From contig JAFLVP010000002.1 of the NCBI GenBank assembly GCA_022508265.1, positions 80,329 to 144,328 of the forward strand: a DNA stretch of 64,000 bases, written 5' to 3'. The translations under genes were made by a program, and so were the position numbers. The notes below the pieces were generated by a model. The model worked only from the letters and a program-made list of their open reading frames with translations. It ran no database searches and was not told the origin of the DNA. Shown here in pieces: positions 34,637-43,683 of this stretch. The DNA comes from Clostridiales bacterium (GTDB taxonomy: Bacteria; Bacillota; Clostridia; Christensenellales; Borkfalkiaceae). How positions within the stretch are numbered: the first letter of the stretch is position 1; each line of letters starts with the position of its first letter.

Positions 34637-37600
34637 ATGAAAAAGTTGACTATCGACGGTAATACCGCCGCAAGCCATGTTGCGTACGCCTTTTCGGAAG
34701 TAGCGGCAATTTATCCCATTACCCCCTCTTCGCCTATGGCGGAAGTTGCGGACGAGTGGGCAACCGCAGGCAGAACCAACATGTGGGGTCAGAAGGTTAA
34801 GATTGCAGAAATGCAGTCGGAAGGCGGCGCTGCAGGCGCAGTTCACGGTTCGCTTTGCGCAGGCGCTCTTACAAGTACATATACGGCATCGCAGGGATTA
34901 CTGCTGATGATTCCCAATATGTATAAAATTTCGGGCGAACTTATGCCTATGGTTATGCACGTTTCGGCACGTGCTCTTGCCGCTCACTCGCTCAATATCT
35001 TCGGTGACCATGCCGACGTTATGGCTTGCCGTCAGACGGGCTTCGCTATGATTTGTGACTCTTCCGTTCAGGAAGTTATGGACCTTGCGCTCGTTGCGCA
35101 TCTCTCCACCCTCAAATCGAGAGTGCCTTTCATCAACTTCTTCGACGGTTTCAGAACTTCGCACGAGGTTGCTAAAATCGACGTCTGGGACGAAACCGAC
35201 GACTACAAAGAAATCAGAGATATCTGCGACGAGCTCGGAATTGCAGAGGACATCGCAGACTTCAAGTCACGCGCGCTCAACCCCGAGCATCCTATTCAGA
35301 AGGGTACCGCACAGAACGGCGATACCTACTTCCAGAACAGAGAGACCGCCAACAGCTATTATGCGGCTACTCCCGCTATCGTTCAGAACATGATGGACGT
35401 TGTTTCCGCTAAATGCGGAAGAAGCTACCACCTCTTTGACTACGTGGGCGCTCCCGACGCGGACAAGGTTATCGTTTGTATGGGTTCGGGCTGCGGCACT
35501 ATCGAAGAATCCATCAACAAGCTCAACACGATGGGCAAAAAATACGGACTTGTTAAAGTTCGCCTGTATCGTCCCTTCGTTGCAGACGCGTTCATAAACG
35601 CACTTCCCGCTACCGTTAAAAAGATTGCCGTTCTCGACAGAACCAAGGAACCCGGCTCGCTCGGCGAACCCCTGTACCTTGACGTTTGCTCCGCACTCCT
35701 TGAAAAGGGCGTAACCAAAATTAAGGTTGTCGGCGGCAGATACGGTCTCGGTTCAAAAGAATTCACTCCCTCGATGGTTCTTGCGGTTTATAAAAACCTT
35801 GAAAAGAAAGAACCCAAAAACCACTTCACTATCGGTATTCACGAAGATATTACCAATTCTTCGCTTGACTTCTCACAAAAGTTCGACGCCGCTCCCGCAG
35901 GTTCGACGAGCTGCAAGTTCTACGGCTTGGGCTCCGACGGTACTGTAGGCGCAAACAAGAACTCGATTAAAATTATCGGCGACCATACGGATAAACACGC
36001 TCAGGCGTACTTCTTCTACGATTCCAAAAAGTCCGGCGGCATCACCGTTTCTCACCTCCGTTTCGGCGATACCCCCATACAGTCGGAATATTTAATCGAC
36101 TCAGCCGATTTCGTTCAGTGCTCCAATCCCTCCTACATTACCCGCTACGATATGACGGGCGACATCAAGGAAGGCGGCACGTTCCTTATCAATACAAGCG
36201 CAACTACCGTTGAGGCTTTGGAAGAGTTCCTTCCCGCTAAAGTTAAGAAGGATATCGCTAAAAAGCACATCAACCTCTACGTTATAGACGCTATCAAGAT
36301 TGCCGCAGAGCTCGGCTTGAGAGGCAGAACCAACACTATTTTACAGTCGGCGTTCTTCCGCGTTAATCCCCAGATTATGCCCTATGACAAAGCCATTGAA
36401 TATATGAAGTATATGGCTAAAAAGACGTTCGGCAGAAAGGGCGACGCCGTCGTTCAGATGAACTACAACGCTATCGACGCGGCTGCAGGCGACAACCTTA
36501 TAAAAATCAACGTTCCCGAAGCTTGGGCTAACGCAAAGAAGGGCGCGGCTATGATTAAGGGCGCGGACAACGCTTACTATCAGGAGATAGTTAAGCCCAT
36601 CCTCTACTTAAAGGGCGACGAGCTTAAGTCCTCGCAGTTCAACGCAGACGGTCACGTTCCCACCGGTACCACCAAGTACGAAAAGCGCGGCGTTGCCGTC
36701 CTCGTTCCCGAAATCGACATTGCAAAGTGCGTACAGTGCGGCAACTGCTCGTTCGTATGCCCTCACGCATGCTTAAGACCCGCTCTTATCGCAGACGGCG
36801 AAAAGAAACCCTCAACGCTCAAGACCAAGGCAGCTATCGGCTTGCCCGGCTACACATACAAGATGCAGGTTTCACCCCTCGACTGTATGGGTTGCGGCGT
36901 GTGCGCTACCGTTTGCCCCGTAAAGGACGGCGGAGCTATAAAGATGATTCCTCTTGCAGAGTCGCTTGAAAAGGGCGAGGACAAGAACTGGGATTACACT
37001 GTTGAGCTTCCCGAAGTCGATACTTCCAAGTTCAAGAAGAACACCGTAAAAGGTTGCCAGTTCGCTACTCCTCTCTTTGAGTTCTCGGGCGCGTGCGCAG
37101 GCTGCGGCGAAACTCCCTACGTTAAGGTTGTAACCCAGCTCTTCGGCGAAGATATGGTTATTGCAAACGCAACGGGTTGCTCGTCAATCTACGGCGGTTC
37201 TTCGCCTACATGCCCCTACACCACCAATAAGCAGGGTCGCGGTCCCGCTTGGGCTAACTCCCTCTTTGAAGATAACGCAGAATTCGGCTACGGCATGAAC
37301 CTCGCTTACACCGCAAGAAGAAACGCAGTTAAGGCAAAGGTTGAAAAGCTTGCCGAGACGACTAAAAACGAAGCTGTTAAGGAGACTTGCAAGGCATACA
37401 TTGCTGCGTTCGACGACAGAGAAGCTTCTAAGCAAGCTTCGGCAGAGCTTGTCAAACACCTTGAAAGTTGCCAGAACAGCACTTGCGATTGCAACAAGCT
37501 TTGCAAAGATATTCTTGCAGACAAAGACTGCCTCGCTAAAAAGTCCATTTGGATATTCGGCGGCGACGGTTGGGCATACGACATCGGTTACGGCGGTCTC

Positions 37601-38170
37601 GACCACGTGCTTGCAAGCGGCGAGGACGTGAACATTCTCGTACTTGACACCGAGGTTTACTCCAACACGGGCGGTCAGGCAAGTAAAGCAACAAATATCG
37701 GTGCGGTTGCTAAATTTGCTTCCGCAGGTAAGAGAGTTAAGAAGAAGGACCTTGGCATGATTGCTAAATCGTACGGCTACGTTTACGTTGCACAGTGCGC
37801 TATGGGTTCCGACCCCGCTCAACTCCTTAAAGCCCTCACCGAGGCAGAGGCTTATCACGGACCTTCACTTATAATCTGCTACGCTCCTTGCATCAACCAC
37901 GGTATCAATATGGCAAAGAGCCAGCTTGAGGAGAAAGAGGCTGTTAACTGCGGTTACTGGCAGCTTTACAGATACAACCCCGAAGGCGAGGTATTCACTC
38001 TCGACTCCAAAGACCCGACGGGCGACTATCAGGCGTTCCTTGCGGGCGAAACGAGATATGCTTCCCTCGTTAAGACGCAGGGTGCAGAGGTTGCTAACGA
38101 GCTGTTCAAGCAGACCGAAGAATCGGCTAAAGCAAGACTTGAAGGCTATAAGAAACTTGCAGGCAAATAA
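34637..38170 (+). CDS. nifJ: pyruvate:ferredoxin (flavodoxin) oxidoreductase
   Basis: A 1177-residue single-chain PFOR that converts pyruvate and CoA to acetyl-CoA and CO2 while reducing ferredoxin. Domain I starts DGNTAASHVAYAFSEVAAIYPITPSSPM. A two-cluster ferredoxin domain lies near 690-760 (CVQCGNCSFVCPH, CMGCGVCATVCPV). The C-terminal TPP domain contains CAGCGETPY, the GDGWAYDIGYGG motif and NTGGQASKAT. A GGAGG site is upstream of the ATG; the frame also has a TTG one codon earlier. It is transcribed alone from a strong promoter with highly biased codons, consistent with an abundant central enzyme. Reduced ferredoxin would feed the Rnf complex at 57-62 kb. Confidence 0.98.
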   Translation: MKKLTIDGNTAASHVAYAFSEVAAIYPITPSSPMAEVADEWATAGRTNMWGQKVKIAEMQSEGGAAGAVHGSLCAGALTSTYTASQGLLLMIPNMYKISGELMPMVMHVSARALAAHSLNIFGDHADVMACRQTGFAMICDSSVQEVMDLALVAHLSTLKSRVPFINFFDGFRTSHEVAKIDVWDETDDYKEIRDICDELGIAEDIADFKSRALNPEHPIQKGTAQNGDTYFQNRETANSYYAATPAIVQNMMDVVSAKCGRSYHLFDYVGAPDADKVIVCMGSGCGTIEESINKLNTMGKKYGLVKVRLYRPFVADAFINALPATVKKIAVLDRTKEPGSLGEPLYLDVCSALLEKGVTKIKVVGGRYGLGSKEFTPSMVLAVYKNLEKKEPKNHFTIGIHEDITNSSLDFSQKFDAAPAGSTSCKFYGLGSDGTVGANKNSIKIIGDHTDKHAQAYFFYDSKKSGGITVSHLRFGDTPIQSEYLIDSADFVQCSNPSYITRYDMTGDIKEGGTFLINTSATTVEALEEFLPAKVKKDIAKKHINLYVIDAIKIAAELGLRGRTNTILQSAFFRVNPQIMPYDKAIEYMKYMAKKTFGRKGDAVVQMNYNAIDAAAGDNLIKINVPEAWANAKKGAAMIKGADNAYYQEIVKPILYLKGDELKSSQFNADGHVPTGTTKYEKRGVAVLVPEIDIAKCVQCGNCSFVCPHACLRPALIADGEKKPSTLKTKAAIGLPGYTYKMQVSPLDCMGCGVCATVCPVKDGGAIKMIPLAESLEKGEDKNWDYTVELPEVDTSKFKKNTVKGCQFATPLFEFSGACAGCGETPYVKVVTQLFGEDMVIANATGCSSIYGGSSPTCPYTTNKQGRGPAWANSLFEDNAEFGYGMNLAYTARRNAVKAKVEKLAETTKNEAVKETCKAYIAAFDDREASKQASAELVKHLESCQNSTCDCNKLCKDILADKDCLAKKSIWIFGGDGWAYDIGYGGLDHVLASGEDVNILVLDTEVYSNTGGQASKATNIGAVAKFASAGKRVKKKDLGMIAKSYGYVYVAQCAMGSDPAQLLKALTEAEAYHGPSLIICYAPCINHGINMAKSQLEEKEAVNCGYWQLYRYNPEGEVFTLDSKDPTGDYQAFLAGETRYASLVKTQGAEVANELFKQTEESAKARLEGYKKLAGK

Positions 38171-38188
38171 TAAAATAACTTAAACTTA

Positions 38189-38226
38189 AAGCCGCCGTGC
38201 CAAATGCACGGCGGCTTATTTTTATA
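38189..38226 (+). terminator. intrinsic terminator of nifJ
   Basis: Perfect stem GCCGCCGTGC/GCACGGCGGC with loop CAAAT, followed by TTATTTTTAT. Confidence 0.9.
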
Positions 38227-38261
38227 TTGCGTTAATGGAAATATAGTTTCTTACACTCACG

Positions 38262-38315
38262 AAAATTTAACGGGTATTCAACTTCAGGCGCAGAATAGCA
38301 AGCAAATTTTGTGAA
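38262..38315 (-). repeat. TTCAC-element, partial copy E (hairpin 1 only)
   Basis: On the minus strand it starts with TTCAC 3 nt after the spoIVA stop, contains the conserved loop sequence GCTATTCTGCGC, and closes with AAATTTTCGTGA. The arms between have diverged. It probably acts as the spoIVA terminator, facing the nifJ terminator. Confidence 0.55.
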
Positions 38316-38318
38316 TCT

Positions 38319-39794
38319 TTATAGTATTATACAGATAACTCCGCCTTTGCCTTCGTTGACTATGCGCGTTATTGCGCGGCGCATTTTGGTCTTGGTTTCG
38401 TCGCGCATGGAGGTTACCTTGCCCGCGAGCCCCTCCTTTACCATACCCCGGAGCGACTTTCCGAACACGTTGGTATCCCACATGCCCTCGGGGTTGCTTT
38501 CAAAGCCGTTCATCATTCCCTGAACTATGCCCTCGCTCTGAGTGGCGTTGCCCATAATGGGGCTGACCTCGCCGTGTACGTCTATCTTAACTATGTGATA
38601 GCTGGGGGCGGATGCGCGGAGCTTGATGCCCACACTCCCTCCTTGACGGACTACTTTGGGAGCGTCGAGACTCATATCGCCGTCATCGGGTTCGACTATG
38701 CCGTAGCCGTTGACTTTGGCACATTCGAGCGCGTCCTTGATTTTATCGTAACCTTTTTTTGCATCCGAGGTGCCGCGAACGTAACGCATAAGCGTGTATT
38801 CGTCGGTAATTCCCTCGCCCGCAATCTCGGACAGCATATCGTAGAATATTCCGTCCTTTACGTAGGCGTTTAACGTCGCCTTGCCCGTTGCAAGGTTCAT
38901 TGAAAGGGTAATTCCGTCCTTCCAGAACTTGCAGTCCGAAAGCGCGTTGTCAAAGCCCGTGCAGTCCTTCATCTTGCAGATATTGGGCGCGACGCCGCGT
39001 ATTCTGTCCAAAAGCTCGCCGATAGCGCTGTTTTCCTGCGGTAAAAAGCGCGTCCAAGCGGGGATATCTATGTCGAAAGACACTACGGGGAACTCGAATA
39101 GTACCGCCTTTAAAATGTTTAAAAGTCCCGCAGCATCCGTCTTTTCACAGTTCAAAGCAATTACCGTTACGCCGTACTTGTTTTCAAGCTCTTCGCGAAG
39201 CTTTTTTGCGGCGGGTTTGTCGGGTTGGGCGCAGTTTAAAACTATTATAAAGGGCTTATTTGCGTTCTTTAAAGCAGCAACCGTGCGCTCCTCCGCATCA
39301 ATATACCCGTCGCGCGGGATTTCGGCAATACTGCCGTCCGTAGTAACCAAAAGACCTATCGTGGAGTGGTCGTTTATTACCTTGTTGGTGCCGAGTTCCG
39401 CCGCCTCCGCAAATGGAAGGGCAGTCTCGCTCCAAGGCGTGTTCACAAGGCGGGGCTTGCCGTCCTCCTCTATTCCGCTTGCGCCGTTCGTAATATAGCC
39501 GACACAGTCGCAAAAACGCACGTTGCCAACCGCGCCGTCTATCTTTACCGTAGCACCCTTTGCAGGCACGAATTTGGGCTCGGTCGTCATTACCGTCTTG
39601 CCCGACGCCGACTGCGGAAGCTCGTCGGTCATAACGCTCTTGAGGTTGCCGTCCTCCGCATTGGGTATGACAAGTTCCGTCATAAACCTTTTTATGAGCG
39701 TGGATTTGCCCGTACGCATGGGTCCCACCACTCCTACGTAAATATCTCCGCCGCTCCTTTTGGCGATGTCCTCGTAAACGTTGTAATCAAGCAT
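38319..39794 (-). CDS. spoIVA: stage IV sporulation protein A (spore coat morphogenetic ATPase)
   Basis: A 491-residue SpoIVA, essentially the Bacillus length. It is a mother-cell cytoskeletal ATPase that polymerises on the forespore surface as the base layer of the coat. Walker A GPMRTGKST lies at residues 24-31, and the family sequences IPNAEDGNLKSVMTDELPQSASGKTVMTTEPKFVP and WTRFLPQ are all present. The C-terminus ends ...GGVICIIL. The frame extends upstream to 39863, but ATG 39794 has a GGAGGCGGAT site and gives the family start MLDYNVYEDIAKR. Expected control is by sigma-E, though I could not define a convincing sigma-E box. Its presence implies an endospore former. Confidence 0.97.
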   Translation of the reverse strand: MLDYNVYEDIAKRSGGDIYVGVVGPMRTGKSTLIKRFMTELVIPNAEDGNLKSVMTDELPQSASGKTVMTTEPKFVPAKGATVKIDGAVGNVRFCDCVGYITNGASGIEEDGKPRLVNTPWSETALPFAEAAELGTNKVINDHSTIGLLVTTDGSIAEIPRDGYIDAEERTVAALKNANKPFIIVLNCAQPDKPAAKKLREELENKYGVTVIALNCEKTDAAGLLNILKAVLFEFPVVSFDIDIPAWTRFLPQENSAIGELLDRIRGVAPNICKMKDCTGFDNALSDCKFWKDGITLSMNLATGKATLNAYVKDGIFYDMLSEIAGEGITDEYTLMRYVRGTSDAKKGYDKIKDALECAKVNGYGIVEPDDGDMSLDAPKVVRQGGSVGIKLRASAPSYHIVKIDVHGEVSPIMGNATQSEGIVQGMMNGFESNPEGMWDTNVFGKSLRGMVKEGLAGKVTSMRDETKTKMRRAITRIVNEGKGGVICIIL

Positions 39795-39873
39795 ATCCGC
39801 CTCCGCAAAATAACAATACTGTGTACAATAACATACGAGGCTTTCTGACAATTTAGAACACAAAAAATAAAAA

Positions 39874-39905
39874 TTAGCCGCGCGGACGGAAAGTCCGCGC
39901 GGCGT
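39874..39905 (-). terminator. intrinsic terminator of the ATP-grasp gene
   Basis: Perfect stem GCCGCGCGGAC/GTCCGCGCGGC followed on the minus strand by TAATTTTTATTTTTT. Confidence 0.8.
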
Positions 39906-39923
39906 TAAGTACAGTATTGTTTT

Positions 39924-41099
39924 TTATGCAAACACGTCTTTATAGAACTCTTTGAGTTCGCTCTCTTTTTTGAAGGTTGCAAGAAACATAAGGTTGCCCA
40001 TTATGGGAGCAAGCGCCTCCGGCACCTTTTCAATCGCCTTAATATGGGACGAATACATATCTTTTATGTCCTGCTCGGAGTACTTGAACGGCTTTCCGTT
40101 CCTTCTTCCGGCGAATCCGCAGTAGTACTTTTCGCCGCAGCCTACAAGCGAGCTGCCGTAGGTCATCACGTCCGCCCAAATTTTGTAGATGTTCGTACTG
40201 TTTGCATGGTTCATCATATCGGGCGAAATGCCGCCGCTGGGGCGCATATTTACCTCCAAAGCTACGACCTCGCCTTTCTTGCCCATATATTGGTCGGAAT
40301 TAAGACGGAAAAATTCGAAATGCACAAATCTGTTCTTCACGCCGAACGCCTTTAAAGTGCGCCTGCCCGCGTCGCGCACGTCGTCGTAGGGCTCGTTCAG
40401 GATATAGAACGCAAAATTACCCCCGCTGTTTACAGTGTCCATACAGGAATCTACCGTGACGTTGCCCGTTTCGAATACGGGGCTGCCCTGCCCGTCCACG
40501 ATTGCGTCGTAGGTTTGAACCACACCGTCTATATACTCCTCCATTATAAACTGTACGGGCGGCTTGGTGCTGTAAAAACTTTTAAGCTCGTCCTCGTTTT
40601 CGAGCTTGTAGGTACAGCTTGCACCCACGCCGTTGTCGGGCTTTACTATTACGGGATAGCCGACCTCTTCGATAAACTTTTTACAGCCTGCAAGACTTTT
40701 TACAAGACAGTAACGCGCGGTCTTTATGCCCGCCTTTTTATAGTAGCGCTTCATCTTGGACTTGTACTTTATCTTGGACATATCCCGCGACTTCAAGCCC
40801 TGTACGTTGAACTCCGTGCGAAGCTTTGCATCCCGCTCAAGCCAATACTCGTTGTTGCTCTCGATAAAGTCGATTTTACCGTATTTGAAGGTAAAAAACG
40901 CCACGGCGCGGAATACCTCGTCGTAGTTTTCAAGGTCGGAAACCTTGTAGTACTCGTTTAAAGAGCTCTTCAAATCGTTCGTGAGCTTCTCGTAGGGGCA
41001 GTCGCCTATGCCGAGCACGTTCACGCCGTCATTTTTGAGCTCACGGCAGAAATGCCAATAATTTTCGGGAAAGTTGGGCGAAATAAAAATAAAATTCAT
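39924..41099 (-). CDS. ATP-grasp domain protein (carboxylate-amine ligase-like)
   Basis: A 391-residue ATP-grasp enzyme. The N-terminal pre-ATP-grasp domain begins MNFIFISPNFPENYWHFC. The ATP-binding elements are YPVIVKPDNGVGASCTYKL near 148-166 (lysine plus glycine-rich loop), QFIMEEYIDG near 185 and the metal-binding VALEVNMRPSGGISPDM near 290. The substrate pair is unknown; relatives ligate amino acids or peptides. AAAGGAT precedes the ATG. Two alpha/beta hydrolase genes follow upstream in the same direction, but element-rich gaps separate them, so co-transcription is uncertain. Confidence 0.82.
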   Translation of the reverse strand: MNFIFISPNFPENYWHFCRELKNDGVNVLGIGDCPYEKLTNDLKSSLNEYYKVSDLENYDEVFRAVAFFTFKYGKIDFIESNNEYWLERDAKLRTEFNVQGLKSRDMSKIKYKSKMKRYYKKAGIKTARYCLVKSLAGCKKFIEEVGYPVIVKPDNGVGASCTYKLENEDELKSFYSTKPPVQFIMEEYIDGVVQTYDAIVDGQGSPVFETGNVTVDSCMDTVNSGGNFAFYILNEPYDDVRDAGRRTLKAFGVKNRFVHFEFFRLNSDQYMGKKGEVVALEVNMRPSGGISPDMMNHANSTNIYKIWADVMTYGSSLVGCGEKYYCGFAGRRNGKPFKYSEQDIKDMYSSHIKAIEKVPEALAPIMGNLMFLATFKKESELKEFYKDVFA

Positions 41100-41127
41100 A
41101 TTTTATCCTTTAAATAGTTACATAGAA

Positions 41128-41282
41128 GTCAGCTGACTTTTTTGCAGATTTGCTCGTTTTAGAAGCAAGCAGGTCGAGGAGCGTGCGGCTTTTGCGCAGG
41201 GAGTTTACTAAGCCGTAAATGACCAAGCAAAAACGCAAACGCAACAAAGAGCTGCGCCGCTTATAAGACGAGCTCTGCGTCA
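41128..41282. repeat. inverted-repeat element, family 2 (copy 3, diverged)
   Basis: A gene-free 180-bp gap filled by a sequence of the same design as the 30.7 and 63.8 kb elements: an A/G-rich arm (GCAAGCAGGTCGAGGAGCG), then GCGCAGGGAGTTTACTAAGCC with a small TTTAC/GTAAA palindrome. It runs between a GTCAGCTGAC palindrome near 41129 and GCGTCAGC at the other end. The esterase stop codon (41280-41282) lies in its right terminus. Confidence 0.45.
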
Positions 41283-42035
41283 GCCTATATCAAACAGCGC
41301 TTTCATAAAATAGGGAATACTCCTCTCCCACGACGCCTCGCAGTGCGTTCCGCCCTCAACTATTCGGGCGGTTAAAACTGCGTTTTTCTCAATGAGCGCC
41401 CCGCAGGTTTCGGCAAAAGCCTTTTTCTGACGGCTGTGGTTTGAAAACTCCTTACTGCCGTAATCTGTGTATATCACGGTGTCCTTTTTGAATTTTGCAC
41501 CGTCTATAAAGCCGCAGAGGTTGCCGTCTCCGAGCCAAAGGCTGGGGGAAAGCGCCGCCCCGCGCGAAAAAATTTCGTTGTAGTTGCAGAGGGCGTAAAA
41601 AGTCATAAGTCCGCCCATTGAGCTGCCGCCGATTGCCGTATTGTGTCTGTCGGGCAACGTGTCGTAATTCTTGTCTATATAGGGCTTGAACTCATTGACG
41701 AGCCAGTCCATATATATCCTGCCCTGCCCCTTTAACGCCGTTCCGTCTTTAAGCGTAAAATCCACGGGCGAATATTCTTCAAGCCGGCGGTGTCCCTCGT
41801 GGTTGCACTCGACAGCCGCGACTATTATCTCCGCCTCCGCTCTTTCGAGATATTCTTTCAGTCCCCAGCTCTTGCCAAATGTTGCGTCTTCATCATAAAA
41901 GAGGTTGTGCCCGTCAAACATATATAAGACGGGATATTTTTTTCCGTTTCCATAATTTTCAGGCAGATATATGTACGCGCTGCGCTCTTTATCCCCCGAA
42001 AGCTCGGGAATTGTAACTTCAAATTTCTGTAACAT
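41280..42035 (-). CDS. alpha/beta hydrolase, putative esterase (EstD/Fes-like)
   Basis: A 251-residue esterase of the 'putative esterase' family related to enterochelin esterase and esterase D. The nucleophile is S139 in IGGSSMGGLMTF. The family segments YPVLYMFDGHNLFYDEDATFGKSW and VNEFKPYIDKNY are present, and the C-terminal catalytic histidine is in EGGTHCEASWERS. There is no signal peptide, so it is cytoplasmic. Only a weak ribosome binding site (GG at -8) is visible. Substrate unknown. Confidence 0.85.
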   Translation of the reverse strand: MLQKFEVTIPELSGDKERSAYIYLPENYGNGKKYPVLYMFDGHNLFYDEDATFGKSWGLKEYLERAEAEIIVAAVECNHEGHRRLEEYSPVDFTLKDGTALKGQGRIYMDWLVNEFKPYIDKNYDTLPDRHNTAIGGSSMGGLMTFYALCNYNEIFSRGAALSPSLWLGDGNLCGFIDGAKFKKDTVIYTDYGSKEFSNHSRQKKAFAETCGALIEKNAVLTARIVEGGTHCEASWERSIPYFMKALFDIG

Positions 42036-42057
42036 ATTTTACCATATTTATAATTAC

Positions 42058-42239
42058 TTACGGCACAACAAAAAACACGCTTTTTTGTTGTGCACTCAAT
42101 TTGCGTATACCTACGGCTCACCGGAGGGGAATTTGCACAATTGTATTATCGTGTGCCCTTAAATATTGTGCAAAGGGGAACCCGGTTCCCAAAAATCACG
42201 GAAAAAACAACTCGCAGAATAGAGTTGTATTTTCGTGAA
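42058..42239 (-). repeat. TTCAC-element, full copy A
   Basis: A full-length ~182-bp copy on the minus strand. Hairpin 1 runs from TTCACGAAAATACAACTC to its partner ending CCGTGA. Hairpin 2 is TTTGCACAAT/ATTGTGCAAA (42165-42174 with 42132-42141) with loop sequence TAAGGGCACAC. Hairpin 3 is CGTA/TACG. Hairpin 4 is CACAACAAAAAA-GCGTG-TTTTTTGTTGTG, followed by the closing GCCGTAA. It begins 5 nt after the stop of the lipase gene. It fills the 209-bp gap between the two hydrolase genes. Confidence 0.75.
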
Positions 42240-42244
42240 CACTG

Positions 42245-43165
42245 TTATATGTGTGAATTTAAAAAGACAAGAATATCTTTGTAAACTTCGTCCTTGCAGT
42301 AGTCGTTGAGTATTTCGTGGCGGCTGTTACTGTATAGCTTTACGGACAAATCCTTTATCCCCGCCGCCTTGAATTTTTGGTGAGTTTTTAAAACTCCCTT
42401 GCCGTAGTCGCCCACGGGGTCGTCCTCGCCCGCAACCAAAAGCACGGGCAAGACCTTGGGAGTTGACTTTATAGTCTTGGACGAGCAGGCTCTTTTGATA
42501 ATCGAGAAAAGAATTTTGTAGCCGTTGTTTGTAAATTTATATCCGCAGAGGGGGTCGGCTTGGTAAATATCGACATTTTCGGGGTTTACGGAGAGCCAAT
42601 CGTTTTCCGTTTTTACGGGCTTTATTTTCTTGTTATAGCCGCCGAACGCAAGATTGTTGATGAACTTGCTCCTATTCCTCCACCCCTTAAATAGGGCGTT
42701 TAAATTTACCATAAAAAGAGCGGTGTTCAAAAGGGGCTTGCCCTTGAAGCCGCTGCCCATAACAATTGCGCCCGAAACGTCCGTTCCGAACATCGAAATA
42801 TAGGCTCGGCAGAAAAACGAGCCCATACTGTGACCGAGCACGAAATATGGAATAGTGCCCGTTTTTTCCTGAATTAAGAGCTGTAATTCGCGGATGTCGG
42901 ATATGACGATTTCAATATCCCTTTGGTCGCAAAAATACCCCAAATCCTCCTCCGACTTTGCCGACTTTCCGTGTCCGAGGTGGTCCTCCGCGCAGACGAG
43001 ATAGCCGTTTTCGGCTAAAAACTCGGCAAAAGGGGAATACCTTTCGGCGTACTCCGCCATACCGTGAATAATCTGCACTGCACCCTTAATTTCGCCGACC
43101 GGGCGCCATATGCAGGCGTGAATTGTATTTTTTCCGTCTTTTGAAGGATAATATATATTTTCCAT
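42245..43165 (-). CDS. alpha/beta hydrolase (monoacylglycerol lipase/lysophospholipase-like)
   Basis: A 306-residue serine hydrolase of the lysophospholipase/MGLL group. HGMAEYAERYSPFAEFLAENGY gives the oxyanion region, the nucleophile is S113 in LGHSMGSFF, the acid is in VAGEDDPVGDYG, and the histidine is in SNSRHEILND. I start at ATG 43165 because homologues begin with the same strand (IYYPSKDGKNTIHA); the frame is open to 43201. A perfect promoter ends seven bases before this ATG and there is no ribosome binding site, so the mRNA should be leaderless. Cytoplasmic; substrate unknown. Confidence 0.87.
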   Translation of the reverse strand: MENIYYPSKDGKNTIHACIWRPVGEIKGAVQIIHGMAEYAERYSPFAEFLAENGYLVCAEDHLGHGKSAKSEEDLGYFCDQRDIEIVISDIRELQLLIQEKTGTIPYFVLGHSMGSFFCRAYISMFGTDVSGAIVMGSGFKGKPLLNTALFMVNLNALFKGWRNRSKFINNLAFGGYNKKIKPVKTENDWLSVNPENVDIYQADPLCGYKFTNNGYKILFSIIKRACSSKTIKSTPKVLPVLLVAGEDDPVGDYGKGVLKTHQKFKAAGIKDLSVKLYSNSRHEILNDYCKDEVYKDILVFLNSHI

Positions 43166-43172
43166 GCCACTA

Positions 43173-43201
43173 ATTATATCAAACTTTAAATGTGTTGGCA
43201 A
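43173..43201 (-). promoter_or_regulatory. sigma-A promoter, predicted leaderless transcript of the lipase gene
   Basis: Minus strand: -35 TTGCCA (43196-43201), 17-bp spacer, -10 TATAAT (43173-43178). The ATG begins at 43165, eight bases past the -10 box, where the transcription start would be. Confidence 0.8.
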
Positions 43202-43211
43202 TATTTTAATG

Positions 43212-43241
43212 TAAAAAACGCGGCGATAAGCCGCGTCTTTT
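43212..43241 (-). terminator. intrinsic terminator of the DUF378 gene
   Basis: Stem ACGCGGC/GCCGCGT with loop TTATC on the minus strand, followed by T6. Confidence 0.85.
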
Positions 43242-43486
43242 TAAGACTGTGTTTGTTGTTCTCTGTTCTCTTTTACCTTTAAACGAAGTCCGTGACCCGT
43301 GATAAAGGGCGAGATGATAAGCCATATTGCCGCAAGCGCTATTAAAACGTAGACGATAATTGAGCCTACCGAGCGGGGTCCCATAAATATCCAGCTGACA
43401 AGATTAAAGCCGAATATTCCGTAAAGCCCCCAATTCAATGCGCCGATTATGGCAAGTACGTAAGATAACACGTTAAAAAATACCAT
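43241..43486 (-). CDS. DUF378 family membrane protein (YuzA-like)
   Basis: An 81-residue two-helix membrane protein. The signature is VLAIIGALNWGLYGIFGFNLVSWIFMG, then SIIVYVLIALAAIWLI, typical of DUF378. ATG 43486 is chosen over 43504 because GGAGG is spaced 8 nt before it. It is an isolated gene with its own terminator; its function is unknown in the family. Confidence 0.88.
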   Translation of the reverse strand: MVFFNVLSYVLAIIGALNWGLYGIFGFNLVSWIFMGPRSVGSIIVYVLIALAAIWLIISPFITGHGLRLKVKENREQQTQS

Positions 43487-43620
43487 ATGTTTTCCCTCCA
43501 CCATTTTTTAGCTACTATAAGTGTGGCTGTGTTTGGGGAAAATTATTCGTCGTCGGTGTTTTTATTAAATTTAAATAGCCTGCACAGAAGCAACTATTTG
43601 TATGAATTATCGTCAAATTC

Positions 43621-43683
43621 TTTACGGCGCGCCCCAAAACCACGCTTTTGGAGATGCGCAGAATAGCTTTTAATTTTTGTGAA
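43621..43683 (-). repeat. TTCAC-element, internally deleted copy D, overlapping the engB 3' end
   Basis: On the minus strand: TTCACAAAAATTAAAAGC, loop GCTATTCTGCGC, then a jump straight to hairpin 4 (CTCCAAAA-GCGTGG-TTTTGGGG) and the closing GCGCCGTAAA. Hairpins 2 and 3 and the right arm of hairpin 1 are missing. The first bases encode the last codons and stop of engB. Confidence 0.65.

Noticed and set aside
37184..37858. 224-codon open frame on the minus strand inside nifJ
   Set aside because: It is a shadow of the strongly codon-biased nifJ coding sequence. It has no ribosome binding site and no recognisable domain.
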